Shown piece after piece: positions 14,530 through 23,356 of a DNA stretch of 36,806 nucleotides. Below the pieces are notes generated by a model, which was given only the letters and a program-made list of their open reading frames with translations, made no database searches and was not told the DNA's origin. Source of the stretch: Deltaproteobacteria bacterium. GTDB lineage: Bacteria > Desulfobacterota > Desulfobulbia > Desulfobulbales > Desulfurivibrionaceae. The stretch lies in NCBI GenBank assembly GCA_021811385.1, contig JAJZPC010000021.1, positions 1 to 36,806 of the forward strand. The letters run 5' to 3'. The number at the start of each line of letters is the position of its first letter. Position 1 is the first letter of the stretch. The position numbers and the translations under genes were made by a program.

Positions 14530-16179
14530 GTGAACCTTTCCATCCTTGCCAGTTTTATCGGGGGCATCGGCCTCTTCCTGCTCGGGATGCAGCTCATGAC
14601 AGAGGGGCTCAAGATTGCCGCGGGCAACACCCTGCGGGCCATCCTGGAGCGCTCCACCTCCACCCCGCTCAGGGGGATCCTTTCCGGCGCCCTCATCACC
14701 TCCCTGGTGCAGTCCTCCGGCGCGGTGACCGTGGCCACCATCGGTTTTGTCAACGCCGGGCTCATGGACCTCATGCAGGCCATCACCATCGTGTACGGCA
14801 GCAATATCGGCCATACCATGATCGGCTGGCTGGTAAGCCTGGTGGATTTTCAAAGTACCGTAAAATTTGTCGCCCTGCCGCTTATCGGGTTGGGCATGTT
14901 CCTGCGGCTTAACCGTGGCAACAACCGCTATGCCGCTCTCGGCGAAACCCTGGCCGGTTTCGGGGTCTTTTTCACCGGCATCGACCTGTTGCGGGCCACC
15001 TTTGCCGGATCCGGACTCGGCATGCCGCTTACAGCCTTGAGCAGTGGCATGGGGAGTCATCTCGCTTTCCTGACCATCGGACTTCTGCTCACCGTGGCCA
15101 TGCAGTCATCGAGCGCCACCATGGTCATCACTCTCACCGCCGCGGCCGGTGGCCTTATCCCTTTGGACAACGGCGCCTCCATGGTCATCGGGGCCAACAT
15201 CGGCTCGACCTCTACAGCGGCCCTGGCGGCGCTGGACGCCACCCCGAACGCCAAACGGGTTGCGGCAGCCCATGTCATCTTCAATCTTGCCACCGGCGCG
15301 GTGGCCTTGTTCATGCTGCCCTTTCTTCTCCATGCCTTGCTGGCCTTTCCCGAGATTCTCAACCTCCCAGCCAACGCCACCGTCCTTTTGGCTCTGTTCC
15401 ACACCTCGGTGAACATCCTTGGGGTCTGCCTGATCTGGCCATTCACCCGACTCATGGTTAAACGGCTCAAGGGGTGGTTCCGTTCCCACGAAGAGGACGA
15501 GACGCGCCCCCTTTATCTGGACAAAAACATCGCTACCACCCCGGTGCTGGCCTTCCATGCCCTGGCCAAGGAGATTGAACGGATCGGCAACATCGCCCGC
15601 CGCATGGCCAGGGGCGCCATGAGCAGCGAGGCCGGGCCCGGCCTCCAGCTTGACGCCGACCGCCGCATCCTGCTCAAACTGGAAATCGAGGTGGGAACCT
15701 TCATCAATCTGGTCCGGCGGGGTAGCCTGCCGAAAGAGCTTGACCATGTGCTGCCCAACGCCCTGCGGGTAACCAGCTACTACCGGGAGGTTGCCGATGT
15801 CTCCCTGCGGGTCGCCCAGATGCAGCAACAAAGCCGGCCGGTGGAGAATACCGCGCTGGCCCAGGAGATAGGATTATACAAACAGCATGTGGTGAAACTG
15901 CTGGATTTGACCGATGTGGCCCAGAAAGACTATGCGCCGGAAGAGTGCGCCGCATTGTTCAAACAAACAGAGGAGATGTACCACCATCTCAAGTTGAGCC
16001 TGCTCAAGGCAGGAACCAACAACCTGTTGCCCGTGGGATTGATGGTGTCGCTCATCGACCTGATGAGCGATGTCCGGCGCATTGCCGATCAGATCGAAAA
16101 AGGGGCGCTCTACCTGACCACCCTGACCAGGGCCATGCCGGAAGAGGACGGGACCGGGTCAGCCCGGAGCGCGGCATGA
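14530..16179 (+). CDS. Na+/phosphate cotransporter family protein with PhoU-like domain
   Basis: A 549-residue inner-membrane protein of the NptA/YjbB (SLC34-like) family. The membrane part (about 1-310) contains two inverted repeats, each with the family motif: QSSGAVTVATIGFVNAG at residue 61 and QSSSATMVITLTAAAGG at residue 192. A cytoplasmic PhoU-like helical region follows (about 340-530) with paired helices such as LAKEIERIGNIARRMARGA. It is predicted to export or import phosphate with sodium. The GTG at 14530 is placed seven bases after AAAGGAG. The gene is divergent from malQ and convergent with nadD, whose stop is only 10 bases away, so there is little room for a terminator. Transport direction cannot be told. 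Confidence 0.93.
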   Translation: MNLSILASFIGGIGLFLLGMQLMTEGLKIAAGNTLRAILERSTSTPLRGILSGALITSLVQSSGAVTVATIGFVNAGLMDLMQAITIVYGSNIGHTMIGWLVSLVDFQSTVKFVALPLIGLGMFLRLNRGNNRYAALGETLAGFGVFFTGIDLLRATFAGSGLGMPLTALSSGMGSHLAFLTIGLLLTVAMQSSSATMVITLTAAAGGLIPLDNGASMVIGANIGSTSTAALAALDATPNAKRVAAAHVIFNLATGAVALFMLPFLLHALLAFPEILNLPANATVLLALFHTSVNILGVCLIWPFTRLMVKRLKGWFRSHEEDETRPLYLDKNIATTPVLAFHALAKEIERIGNIARRMARGAMSSEAGPGLQLDADRRILLKLEIEVGTFINLVRRGSLPKELDHVLPNALRVTSYYREVADVSLRVAQMQQQSRPVENTALAQEIGLYKQHVVKLLDLTDVAQKDYAPEECAALFKQTEEMYHHLKLSLLKAGTNNLLPVGLMVSLIDLMSDVRRIADQIEKGALYLTTLTRAMPEEDGTGSARSAA

Positions 16180-16189
16180 CCGAGGCACA

Positions 16190-16861
16190 TCACCGGTACA
16201 ACCCCTGGCTCTCTATGTAGTCCGCCACCGCTCCGGGGACAAGATTACGGATGGACCTGCCCTGCCGCACTGCCTCCCGGATCCCGGTGGAAGAGACCGT
16301 GACCGGCTCCATGGCCACCGGATGAATGGCGCCCTGGCCGGGCTCTCTCTCCCAACTTCCACGGGACTCGACAAAGGCATAGCCGGGGAAATTCGTTGCC
16401 ACGGTCTGTCCGCAAGACTGTTGGCAATGATCAGGACGGCCGATTACCACGAAAGAGGCATGGTCCAGCAGCTCGCGGTTGGCCTTCCAGGTATGGATCT
16501 CGGCAAAGGCATCCATGCCGGTGATGAAAAAGAGCTGAACATCCTTACCCAGGCTCTGCCGGAGAGCGCGCAGGGTGTCAATGCTGTAGGATACCCCTTC
16601 GCGTTCCGCCTCCAGACGGGAGACGAAAAAACCGGGATGGCCGGCGGCGACCGCCAGCTCCAGCATGGCGACCCGGTGGGAAAAGGCGGAGATGGCGTAG
16701 GTCGGCTTGTGGGGCGGCAAAAAGGCGGGAATGAAAAGGATGGACGAAAGGGCCAGCGCCGGCCGGACCGCCTCGGCAATGGCCAGATGGCCGTTGTGCA
16801 CCGGGTCAAAGGTGCCGCCCAGGATGCCGACCCGTTTGCCGAGGTTGTGCGGTAGTTCCAC
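16190..16861 (-). CDS. nadD: Nicotinate-nucleotide adenylyltransferase
   Basis: A 223-residue nucleotidyltransferase that converts nicotinate mononucleotide and ATP to deamido-NAD in NAD biosynthesis. The ATP-binding signature GGTFDPVHNGHLAIAE lies at residues 15-30, PPHKPTYAISAFSHRVAMLELA follows in the expected place, and VSSTGIREAVRQGRSI near the C-terminus is the second conserved ATP-site motif (ISSTxIR). The start is GTG 16861, with CGGAGG upstream. It is the last gene of the minus-strand block, 21 bases downstream of proA, an order often seen (obg, proB, proA, nadD). Assignment is firm. Confidence 0.95.
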   Translation of the reverse strand: MELPHNLGKRVGILGGTFDPVHNGHLAIAEAVRPALALSSILFIPAFLPPHKPTYAISAFSHRVAMLELAVAAGHPGFFVSRLEAEREGVSYSIDTLRALRQSLGKDVQLFFITGMDAFAEIHTWKANRELLDHASFVVIGRPDHCQQSCGQTVATNFPGYAFVESRGSWEREPGQGAIHPVAMEPVTVSSTGIREAVRQGRSIRNLVPGAVADYIESQGLYR

Positions 16862-16882
16862 CCTGCGCCTCCGGAATCCTGC

Positions 16883-18139
16883 TTACGCGCGGACCTGGCC
16901 GTCTCCGTAGACGATGAATTTTCTGGTGGTCAGCTCTTTCAAGCCCATGGGGCCGTAAGCGTGCAGCTTGGTGGTGCTGATGCCGATCTCCGCGCCCAGG
17001 CCGAACTGGCCACCGTCGGTGAACCGGGTGGAGGCGTTGATCATCACCGCCGAGGCATCCACCTCGCGGAGGAACCGCTGCCCATTGGCATAGCTGTTGG
17101 TGACGATGACCTCGGTGTGCTGGGAGCCGTACCGGACAATATGGTCCATGGCCGCATCCAGATCATCCACCACCCGCACGGCCAGGATCAGGTCGAGAAA
17201 TTCCATGCCGTAATCCGTGGGCAGGGCCGCAGTGATCTCCGGGAGAATCGCCTTGGCCTGCGCGCAGCCCCGCAGCTCGACCCCGGCCTTTTTCAACCCG
17301 CTCCACACCTTGGGCAAGAACTCGGCGGCGATATCCTTATGGACCAGCAACGCTTCCAGGGCGTTGCACACCCCGGGCCGCTGCACCTTGCCGTTCATCA
17401 CGATGTTCACGGCCATGTCCAGATCCGCGCCCGCATCGACAAAGACATGGCACACGCCCTTGTAATGCTTGAGCACCGGGATGCGGGAGTTCTCGGCCAC
17501 GAAACGGATCAGCCCCTCGCCGCCGCGCGGGATGATCAGATCGATCTGCTCATCAAGGGCGAGCATGGCCGTAACCGCCTCGCGGTCGGTGATCGGGATC
17601 ACCTGGACGGCCGCAGCCTCGATCCGTTCCGCAGCCAGGGCCTCCTGGAGCACCTTGGCCAAGGCCAGATTGGAATGAATGGCCTCGGAGCCGCCCCGCA
17701 GGAGAATGGCGTTGCCCGCCTTGAGGCAGAGCGCCGCCGCATCCACGGTCACATTGGGCCGCGACTCGTAGATCATGCCGACAACCCCCAACGGGATGCG
17801 CATCCGGCCAACGGTGATGCCGGAAGGCCTCTTGACCATCTCGTCGATCTCGCCCACCGGATCGGGCAGGGCAACAACCTCGCGCAAGCCTCCGACCATG
17901 CTGTCGATCACCTTGTCGGTGAGGGCCAGCCGGTCGAGCATGGCAGCGGACAGCCCCTTGGCGCGGCCCGCTGCCAGATCCTTTTCATTCTCCTGCTGGA
18001 TATAGGATTTTTGGGCAAGAAGCGCCTCGGCCATCTTCAAGAGAGCGTTGTTCTTGGCCGTGGTGGAAAGATTGGCCATGTTGCGGGACGCCTTTTTGGC
18101 CGCCATTGCCATCTGTTTGATAGTTTCCTGAATGGACAT
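16883..18139 (-). CDS. proA: Glutamate-5-semialdehyde dehydrogenase (gamma-glutamyl phosphate reductase)
   Basis: A 418-residue NADPH-dependent enzyme for the second step of proline synthesis, reducing gamma-glutamyl phosphate to the semialdehyde. The aldehyde-dehydrogenase fold is recognised by PLGVVGMIYESRPNVTVDAA, LRGGSEAIHSN and IIPRGGEGLIR; the catalytic cysteine is in RPGVCNALEALLVH. The C-terminal region has FTDGGQFGLGAEIGISTTKLHAYGPMGL split over conserved loops. Full length. ATG 18139 has AAAGGAG eight bases upstream. It lies 47 bases after proB, and the two probably form one transcript and function as a complex that channels the labile intermediate. Confidence 0.96.
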   Translation of the reverse strand: MSIQETIKQMAMAAKKASRNMANLSTTAKNNALLKMAEALLAQKSYIQQENEKDLAAGRAKGLSAAMLDRLALTDKVIDSMVGGLREVVALPDPVGEIDEMVKRPSGITVGRMRIPLGVVGMIYESRPNVTVDAAALCLKAGNAILLRGGSEAIHSNLALAKVLQEALAAERIEAAAVQVIPITDREAVTAMLALDEQIDLIIPRGGEGLIRFVAENSRIPVLKHYKGVCHVFVDAGADLDMAVNIVMNGKVQRPGVCNALEALLVHKDIAAEFLPKVWSGLKKAGVELRGCAQAKAILPEITAALPTDYGMEFLDLILAVRVVDDLDAAMDHIVRYGSQHTEVIVTNSYANGQRFLREVDASAVMINASTRFTDGGQFGLGAEIGISTTKLHAYGPMGLKELTTRKFIVYGDGQVRA

Positions 18140-18186
18140 GTGTGCTCCTTTACAGCTTCTTCCTGCGGTCAGCTGATAGCTGTACG

Positions 18187-19344
18187 CTATAATATCACTA
18201 AATTATCGCGGTGGATAACCTCATCGCTGTCTTTGGCCCGTTCCAGCACCTGTTCGATCTGGCTGGTCTTCACGCCCTTGATCCGGTCGATATCACCGGA
18301 GGTGTAGTTGACCAGGCCGGCGGCCAGGGGTTCGCCCTGCTCGTTGACGCAATGGACCGGCGCCCCGATGCCGAACTTGCCCCGGACCTCGATAATCCCC
18401 GAGGGAAGCAGGCTTTTGCCCCCTTGCAGCACGGCCTTGCACGCCCCTGCATCGAGGACCAGAGCCCCTTGCGGCCGCAGGGTATAGGCGATCCAGTGCT
18501 TGCGGCTGGCCAGTTTTTCCTTCTGGGGCAGAAAGAAGGTGCCGACCAGCTCTCCGGCAAACAGCCGGGAAATGGTGTCCGGCTCCCGCCCCGGCCCGAT
18601 AAAGCAACACCCGCCCCGCGCCGAAACCATCTTGGCGGCCTTGACCTTGCTTCCCATGCCGCCGGTGCCCACGCCGCTTACCACCTTGCCGACCATGCCC
18701 TGCACCGTGCCGTCGATCTTGGCCACGGTATATACCGGCTTGGCTTCAGGGTTGGTGAGGGGATTGGCGGAGAAAAGGCCGGAAACATCGGTCAGACAAA
18801 CAAAGATATCCGCCTCGGTGAGGTTGGTGACCATGGCGCCCAGGGCGTCGTTGTCGCCAAAGCGCAGCTCTTCCACGGAGACGGTGTCGTTTTCGTTGAT
18901 GATGGGGACCAAGCCCCAGTCCAACAGGGTAAAAAGGGTGTTGCGGACATTGAGATACCGGTCCCGGTGGGACAAGGCGTCGTGGGTCAGGAGAACCTGG
19001 GCCACCTTCTGGCCCAGCTGTTCGAAGATCTTTTCGTAGGAGCGCATCAGGCTGCTCTGGCCGATGGCGGCGGCAGCCTGTTTTTCCCGCAGGGTCAGGG
19101 CTCGGTCGCCAAGGCCCATCTTCCGGCGTCCGGCGGCAACCGCGCCGGAGCTGACCAAGATCACCTGCCGCCCACTTTTGCGCAGGGCACAGATCTCCCT
19201 GGCCAGGTTGTCCAACACCGGAAGATTCAACCCTTCCCCGGTGGTGAGCACGGCGCTGCCCACCTTGATCACCACCCTTTTGGCCCGGTCCAGAAACCTC
19301 CGTCGCAGGGTCAGGTCTTCGTCATGCTCCATCGCTGTGGTCAT
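18187..19344 (-). CDS. proB: Glutamate 5-kinase
   Basis: A 385-residue kinase for the first step of proline synthesis. The amino-acid-kinase domain (about 20-280) shows VVIKVGSAVLTTGEG, VILVSSGAVAAGRRKMGL, INENDTVSVEELRFGDND and GTGGMGSKVKAA; a PUA domain (about 290-380) follows, as in most bacterial ProB proteins. Several in-frame starts exist. ATG 19344 has AGAGAGG at a good distance and opens near the usual N-terminus, while the longest version would begin inside the MITE-like repeat upstream (19446). It is followed by proA. Feedback inhibition by proline is typical of the family. The gene is separated from obgE by the repeat element and may rely on readthrough or a promoter in or near it. 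Confidence 0.95.
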   Translation of the reverse strand: MTTAMEHDEDLTLRRRFLDRAKRVVIKVGSAVLTTGEGLNLPVLDNLAREICALRKSGRQVILVSSGAVAAGRRKMGLGDRALTLREKQAAAAIGQSSLMRSYEKIFEQLGQKVAQVLLTHDALSHRDRYLNVRNTLFTLLDWGLVPIINENDTVSVEELRFGDNDALGAMVTNLTEADIFVCLTDVSGLFSANPLTNPEAKPVYTVAKIDGTVQGMVGKVVSGVGTGGMGSKVKAAKMVSARGGCCFIGPGREPDTISRLFAGELVGTFFLPQKEKLASRKHWIAYTLRPQGALVLDAGACKAVLQGGKSLLPSGIIEVRGKFGIGAPVHCVNEQGEPLAAGLVNYTSGDIDRIKGVKTSQIEQVLERAKDSDEVIHRDNLVIL

Positions 19345-19410
19345 CACGCCTCTCTTCATGGCGTCGCAAAAAGGGGAATCTCCTGCGGTGCGGCGCAACT
19401 TTTTGGTTAG

Positions 19411-19610
19411 AGCTCGGTTACCTTGTAACTTTTTGATCGACATCACATTAATTCCCTCCCCCCTTGCGGGGGAGGGCTAGGGAGAGGGGGAAGTTGCCAT
19501 TATCCCGGCAGGTTGTCGCTACCCCCACCCCCAACCCCTCCCGCAGGTAAGCGTAGACTCCGAGGGGAGGGGAGTTTTCCTGAAATATTAAGCGGTGCAT
19601 GGTACTAGCT
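19411..19610. repeat. MITE-like repeat, copy 1 (between obgE and proB)
   Basis: About 195 bases that recur in the same orientation at 29479-29675 with a few percent mismatches; from TACCTTGTAACT (19419) to the final AGCT (19610) both copies are 192 bases with no net indel. Internally there are a CCCTCCCCC/GGGGGAGGG hairpin (19454-19476) and a second GC-rich foldback ending in GGGGAGGGGAG. Ends carry degenerate AGCT...GGTACC-type terminal inverted repeats. The obgE stop codon lies inside the right end. No coding capacity. Confidence 0.8.
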
Positions 19611-20666
19611 ACGGCCAGGCTCCGAGTCATCTTCATCCGTGGGAGGAACTTCTTGCGAGTCCATCTTTCGTGACTCCAGCATCTCTCCCAATGCTTCCTG
19701 CAACTGGGCAAGCCCTTGCCCGGTAAGCGCCGAAATGGCCAGGGGCTTGATCCCCTCGGCTTTGAAAAACAATTCCTGCAAGGCGCCGAGCCGTTGCTCG
19801 TCTTCCAGCAGATCGATCTTGTTGAGCACCACCAGACGCTGCCGGTCCATCAACTCGTCATTGTAGACGCGCAGCTCGTTTTCCAGGGTGCGATACTCCT
19901 GCAGAGGCTGCTCATCCGGGGATGAGGCGTCAATGACATGGAGCAAAATCTGGGTGCGTTCGACATGGCGCAAAAATTTGTGGCCGAGCCCGGCCCCGGT
20001 ATGCGCTCCCTCGATCAACCCGGGAATGTCCGCGATGATGCAGGCGTCGGAATCGGGAAGATGCATGACGCCAAGCTGCGGCTCAAGGGTGGTGAAGGGA
20101 TAGTCCGCCACCTTGGGGTTGGCTGCGGACAGTTTGGAAAGCAGGGTCGATTTCCCGGCATTGGGCAGGCCGATGAGGCCGATGTCCGCAAGCAGCTTCA
20201 GCTCGATGCGAAGCCAACGCTCTTCGCCCTCTTTGCCCTTGGTGGCAATGCGGGGCGCCCGGTTCTGAGCCGAGGCGAAATGGACATTGCCCTTGCCGCC
20301 CTCGCCGCCGCGGGCGGCAAGAAACCGGTCGCCGTCGTGCAGCAATTCGGCAAGAACCTCGCCGGTTTCAGCATCCTTGAGGATGGAACCCAGGGGGACA
20401 TACAGGGTAAAGTCCTCCCCCTTGCGGCCATACATCTTCTTACCCCGGCCGGGAGTACCATTCTGCGCGAGAAAGTGGGATTTAAAACGAAAGTCCAGAA
20501 GAGAGGCAAGCTTGCGGGAGGCTTCGATTGTGACCGAGCCCCCATCGCCGCCATCACCCCCGTCGGGGCCGCCTTTGGGAACAAATTTTTCCCGTCGGAA
20601 ACTTAAACACCCATTGCCGCCGTCTCCGGCCTTGACAAAGAACTTTGCTTCATCGATAAACGCCAT
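19605..20666 (-). CDS. obgE: Obg-family GTPase (CgtA)
   Basis: A 353-residue essential GTPase that associates with the 50S subunit. The glycine-rich Obg fold covers about residues 1-158 (DGGNGCLSFRREKFVPKGGP then DGGDGG repeats). The G domain follows: GLPNAGKST (G1), the switch region with YPFTTLEPQLGVM, DIPGLIEGAHTGAGLG (G3), NKID (G4) and SALTGQG (G5). A short acidic tail replaces a C-terminal OCT domain. ATG 20666 has only a weak ribosome binding site. The last codon and TAG stop (19605-19610) are contributed by the terminal repeat of the MITE-like element. It lies downstream of rpmA in the conserved rplU-rpmA-obg order, 179 bases away. Confidence 0.96.
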   Translation of the reverse strand: MAFIDEAKFFVKAGDGGNGCLSFRREKFVPKGGPDGGDGGDGGSVTIEASRKLASLLDFRFKSHFLAQNGTPGRGKKMYGRKGEDFTLYVPLGSILKDAETGEVLAELLHDGDRFLAARGGEGGKGNVHFASAQNRAPRIATKGKEGEERWLRIELKLLADIGLIGLPNAGKSTLLSKLSAANPKVADYPFTTLEPQLGVMHLPDSDACIIADIPGLIEGAHTGAGLGHKFLRHVERTQILLHVIDASSPDEQPLQEYRTLENELRVYNDELMDRQRLVVLNKIDLLEDEQRLGALQELFFKAEGIKPLAISALTGQGLAQLQEALGEMLESRKMDSQEVPPTDEDDSEPGRS

Positions 20667-20800
20667 CGTCGCCGCCAGTAAGAGATTGCTGCCGGAGGCT
20701 GCCGCGCGGCACAGGACAGTGCAAACGCAGCAGCAGGCACAGACTATTCAGAAGCCGCGCAACACCACCGTATTGCCGAGTAGTTTGCCACGGGCTCTTA

Positions 20801-20829
20801 ATGCCGTTATCCTATCCGGATAATGGCAT
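20801..20829. repeat. Hairpin between rpmA and obgE
   Basis: ATGCCGTTATCC (20801-20812) pairs with GGATAATGGCAT (20818-20829) with one mismatch around a 5-base loop. It lies 17 bases past the rpmA stop. No U-run follows on the minus strand, so it is not a classical terminator; a processing or mRNA-stability role is possible. Confidence 0.5.
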
Positions 20830-20845
20830 CATTTTGTTACAACGC

Positions 20846-21109
20846 TTAGTTGGCTTCGACCGGGTAGATGCTGACCCTTTTTCTGTTGCTGCCGAACTCT
20901 TCGTATTTCACCACGCCGTCAATCAGGGCAAAAAGGGTGAAATCACGGCCAAGACCGACGTTCTTGCCGGGGTGGATCTTGGTGCCGACCTGGCGCACCA
21001 GGATATTGCCGGCCCGGACAATCTGCCCGCCGAACCGCTTGATTCCCCGCCGCTGTGAGTTACTGTCACGACCGTTTTTTGAGCTACCGCCCGCTTTCTT
21101 ATGTGCCAC
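20846..21109 (-). CDS. rpmA: 50S ribosomal protein L27
   Basis: An 87-residue ribosomal protein that reaches toward the peptidyl-transferase centre with its N-terminus. [19 protein letters not shown] and GIKRFGGQ at residues 2-28 are diagnostic, as is [19 protein letters not shown]. There is no N-terminal extension of the kind cleaved in Firmicutes. The start is GTG 21109 behind CGAGGTG. It follows rplU after 129 bases on the same strand; the pair is usual in bacteria and is probably driven by the promoter upstream of rplU. The C-terminus [13 protein letters not shown] is complete. Confidence 0.97.
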   Translation of the reverse strand: MAHKKAGGSSKNGRDSNSQRRGIKRFGGQIVRAGNILVRQVGTKIHPGKNVGLGRDFTLFALIDGVVKYEEFGSNRKRVSIYPVEAN

Positions 21110-21238
21110 AATAACACCTCGTGTGTTTGTAACCGTTCAGCGGCGCTGCTAAACGTTTACATGTTACGTATTTCAATTCCGGCGGCGTTGTTCACACCCA
21201 CCAGTTGTTTGTTCGACTGCCCAACCATTTTCAGCCTG

Positions 21239-21550
21239 TTAGGCGGAAATCTCCTTGATCTCAAGGGAGGTAAACGGCTGACGATGACCGGTTTTCACGC
21301 GATACGCCTTGCGGCGTCTCTTTTTGAAGATCAAAACCTTTTTGGATTTGTCCTGCTCCACGATGCAAGCCATGACCTTGGCCCCTGCAAGAACGGGCTG
21401 GCCGATCTTGACCTCTTCCCCATCGGCAATGAGGAGAACATCGGACAACTCAATGGTATCACCAATATTGCCGGCAAGTTTCTCAACCCGGACGCGCTCG
21501 CCAGGTGCAACCTGATACTGTTTACCGCCGGTACGAATGATTGCGTACAT
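21239..21550 (-). CDS. rplU: 50S ribosomal protein L21
   Basis: A 103-residue ribosomal protein that binds 23S rRNA. MYAIIRTGGKQYQV at the start and FKKRRRKAYRVKTGHRQPFT near the end are diagnostic. ATG 21550 follows GGAGGAATT, a strong site; in-frame codons upstream are non-coding leader. Together with rpmA it forms the conserved rplU-rpmA pair. The 5' leader of about 160 bases, with small hairpins near the ribosome binding site, may carry autoregulation, although no known L21 leader motif can be confirmed here by sight. Confidence 0.97.
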   Translation of the reverse strand: MYAIIRTGGKQYQVAPGERVRVEKLAGNIGDTIELSDVLLIADGEEVKIGQPVLAGAKVMACIVEQDKSKKVLIFKKRRRKAYRVKTGHRQPFTSLEIKEISA

Positions 21551-21718
21551 AATTCCTCCAACAACTGAACTCTTCAAGAGATAAACGGCTGATGCCAGCC
21601 GACTCGGTGAACAATACTTCTTTTTTTGACCCGCGCCTCGATGGTTTCCCGTGCTGGCGAAAACCGCCGGACAAGAGGGGCTGGACAAGCCAATCTCGCC
21701 TGGTGCGTGAAACCGATC

Positions 21719-21746
21719 TTAATACCATACAGGGCTACATTGTCAA
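21719..21746 (-). promoter_or_regulatory. Sigma70-like promoter of rplU-rpmA with a long leader
   Basis: On the minus strand TTGACA (21741-21746) and TATTAA (21719-21724) are 16 bases apart. Transcription would start near 21712, giving a leader of about 160 bases before the rplU ATG. Two small hairpins, GGCTG/CAGCC (21587-21600) and CTCTT/AAGAG (21570-21580), lie just before the ribosome binding site. Confidence 0.6.
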
Positions 21747-21814
21747 GCAAGAATATCCCCTCTTCCAGCAAAACCCGTCCCTGCGTCACTCTTTCAGCAT
21801 CCTGATCCGGCCGG

Positions 21815-23356
21815 TTATTCCCTGCCCCAGAGAATCTCGTATTTTTCCAGATGCACATCGCGCACCGGTTCAATGATGATCTGTTTGCCCGTAGCGCCCT
21901 GGAGGTAATCGATGGTTGCCGCCTCCTCCTTGAGCATCATGGCCGCCACCCTCGGGTGCACCTTGAGGACGACATTGTCCGCCATGGCTTTTATGGCCTC
22001 GCGCTCCACCTTGCGGAAGATCTCATAGCAGATGGTCCGGCCCGACTTCAGCATGCCGTCGCCGTGGCAATAGAGGCAGGGCTCGCACATCATATGCCGC
22101 AAATCCTCCCGGTTGCGCTTGCGGGTCATCTGCACCAGGCCGAACTCGGAAACCCGGAGGATGTTGATCCGGCTCTTGTCCTTCTTGGCCGCCTCCTTAA
22201 AGGCGGAAAAGACCTCTTCCCGGTGGGCCTCCTCTTCCATGTCGATGAAATCGACAATGATAATCCCGCCGATATTGCGCAGCCGGAGCTGATAGGCGAT
22301 CTCCTTGACCGCCTCCATGTTGGTCTTGAAAATGGTTTCCTCAAGCCCGCTTTTGCCCACATACCGGCCGGTGTTCACGTCGATAACCGTGAGGGCCTCG
22401 GTGGTTTCGATGATGATGTAGCCGCCGCAGCGCAGCCAGATCTTTTTATCGAGCGCCCGGTTGATATCCATCTCGACCCCATGGCTGTCAAACAGGGGGA
22501 TCGGGCTTTCCGAGAGCTGCACCCGGCCATTCAGGCGCGGGGCAAAGGTCTCCACGAACTGCTGCACCCGGTTGAAGGTCTTCAGATCATCGACCACAAC
22601 CCGCTCCACCTCCGGGGAAAAAATATCGCGCACCACCCGCAGGGTGATGTCGAGATCCTCATACACCAGGCTGGGAACCGCGGCCTTGACCGCAATATCC
22701 TGAATCTCCCCCCAGGTATGGAGGAGAAACTCCATATCCGCCTCAAGATCCTCGTTGGTGGCGTTTTCGGCCACGGTCCGGACGATAAAGCCGGTGCCGG
22801 CCGGACGCAGGGTTTCGATATCCTGGCGGAGCTGCTTGCGGACGGTTTCGTCTTCGATCTTGCGCGAAATCCCGATGTGATCGGTCATGGGCATGAAGAC
22901 CAGATTCCGGCACGGCAGAGTGATATTGCAGGTCAGCCTGGCCCCCTTGGTGCCGAGGGGCTCCTTGCAGATCTGCACAAGGATATCCTGCCCTTCGGTG
23001 AGTAGATCGCCGATGTTCATGCCCGGGGTACGCCGGCAGAGGGACTCCGGGGTCTCGTTGCCGCAGCAGCCGCCGCCGCAGTCCTCGGCCCGGTCACTTT
23101 TGGCCAGCCGCTTTTCAAAGTCGTCGGTGCTGATATGGACATCGTCCACGTAAAGAAACCCGGTGCGCTCCAAGCCGATATCCACAAAGGCCGCCTGCAT
23201 GCCGGAGAGCACCCGGACAACCCTCCCCCGGTAGATGTTACCGACCAGCCCCTTCTCCCGGGGCTGTTCCAGGTAAAATTCCACCAGATTGCCGTGTTCC
23301 ACCAGGGCAATCCGGATCTCGTAGGGTGTGGCGTTGATCAGCAGTTCGGTAGACAT
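21815..23356 (-). CDS. rng: Ribonuclease G/E-family endoribonuclease
   Basis: A 513-residue RNase G-type enzyme for rRNA processing and mRNA decay. The N-terminal S1 domain starts at LVGNIYRGRVVRVLSGMQAAFVDIG. Catalytic acids lie in VIDVNTGRYVG and IIIVDFIDM; the Zn-link is the CEPCLYC motif (Cys424, 427, 430), followed by a small C-terminal domain. There is no RNase E-like scaffold. Within the S1 domain, residues about 78-113 form an unusual cysteine-rich loop (Cys93, 97, 98, 107) not typical of E. coli RNase G. The ATG at 23356 is preferred to a GTG three codons earlier. Gene order radical-SAM, rng, rplU is common in this lineage; rplU has its own promoter. Confidence 0.94.
   Translation of the reverse strand: MSTELLINATPYEIRIALVEHGNLVEFYLEQPREKGLVGNIYRGRVVRVLSGMQAAFVDIGLERTGFLYVDDVHISTDDFEKRLAKSDRAEDCGGGCCGNETPESLCRRTPGMNIGDLLTEGQDILVQICKEPLGTKGARLTCNITLPCRNLVFMPMTDHIGISRKIEDETVRKQLRQDIETLRPAGTGFIVRTVAENATNEDLEADMEFLLHTWGEIQDIAVKAAVPSLVYEDLDITLRVVRDIFSPEVERVVVDDLKTFNRVQQFVETFAPRLNGRVQLSESPIPLFDSHGVEMDINRALDKKIWLRCGGYIIIETTEALTVIDVNTGRYVGKSGLEETIFKTNMEAVKEIAYQLRLRNIGGIIIVDFIDMEEEAHREEVFSAFKEAAKKDKSRINILRVSEFGLVQMTRKRNREDLRHMMCEPCLYCHGDGMLKSGRTICYEIFRKVEREAIKAMADNVVLKVHPRVAAMMLKEEAATIDYLQGATGKQIIIEPVRDVHLEKYEILWGRE

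Noticed and set aside
19454-19580. GC-rich repeats read as a CRISPR array or a simple terminator
   Set aside because: There are no regularly spaced units with unique spacers. The segment recurs as a whole at 29.5 kb with terminal inverted repeats, so a MITE-like element explains it better.
20801-20829. Rho-independent terminator after rpmA
   Set aside because: The stem is good, but no U-run follows on the minus strand; kept only as a hairpin.
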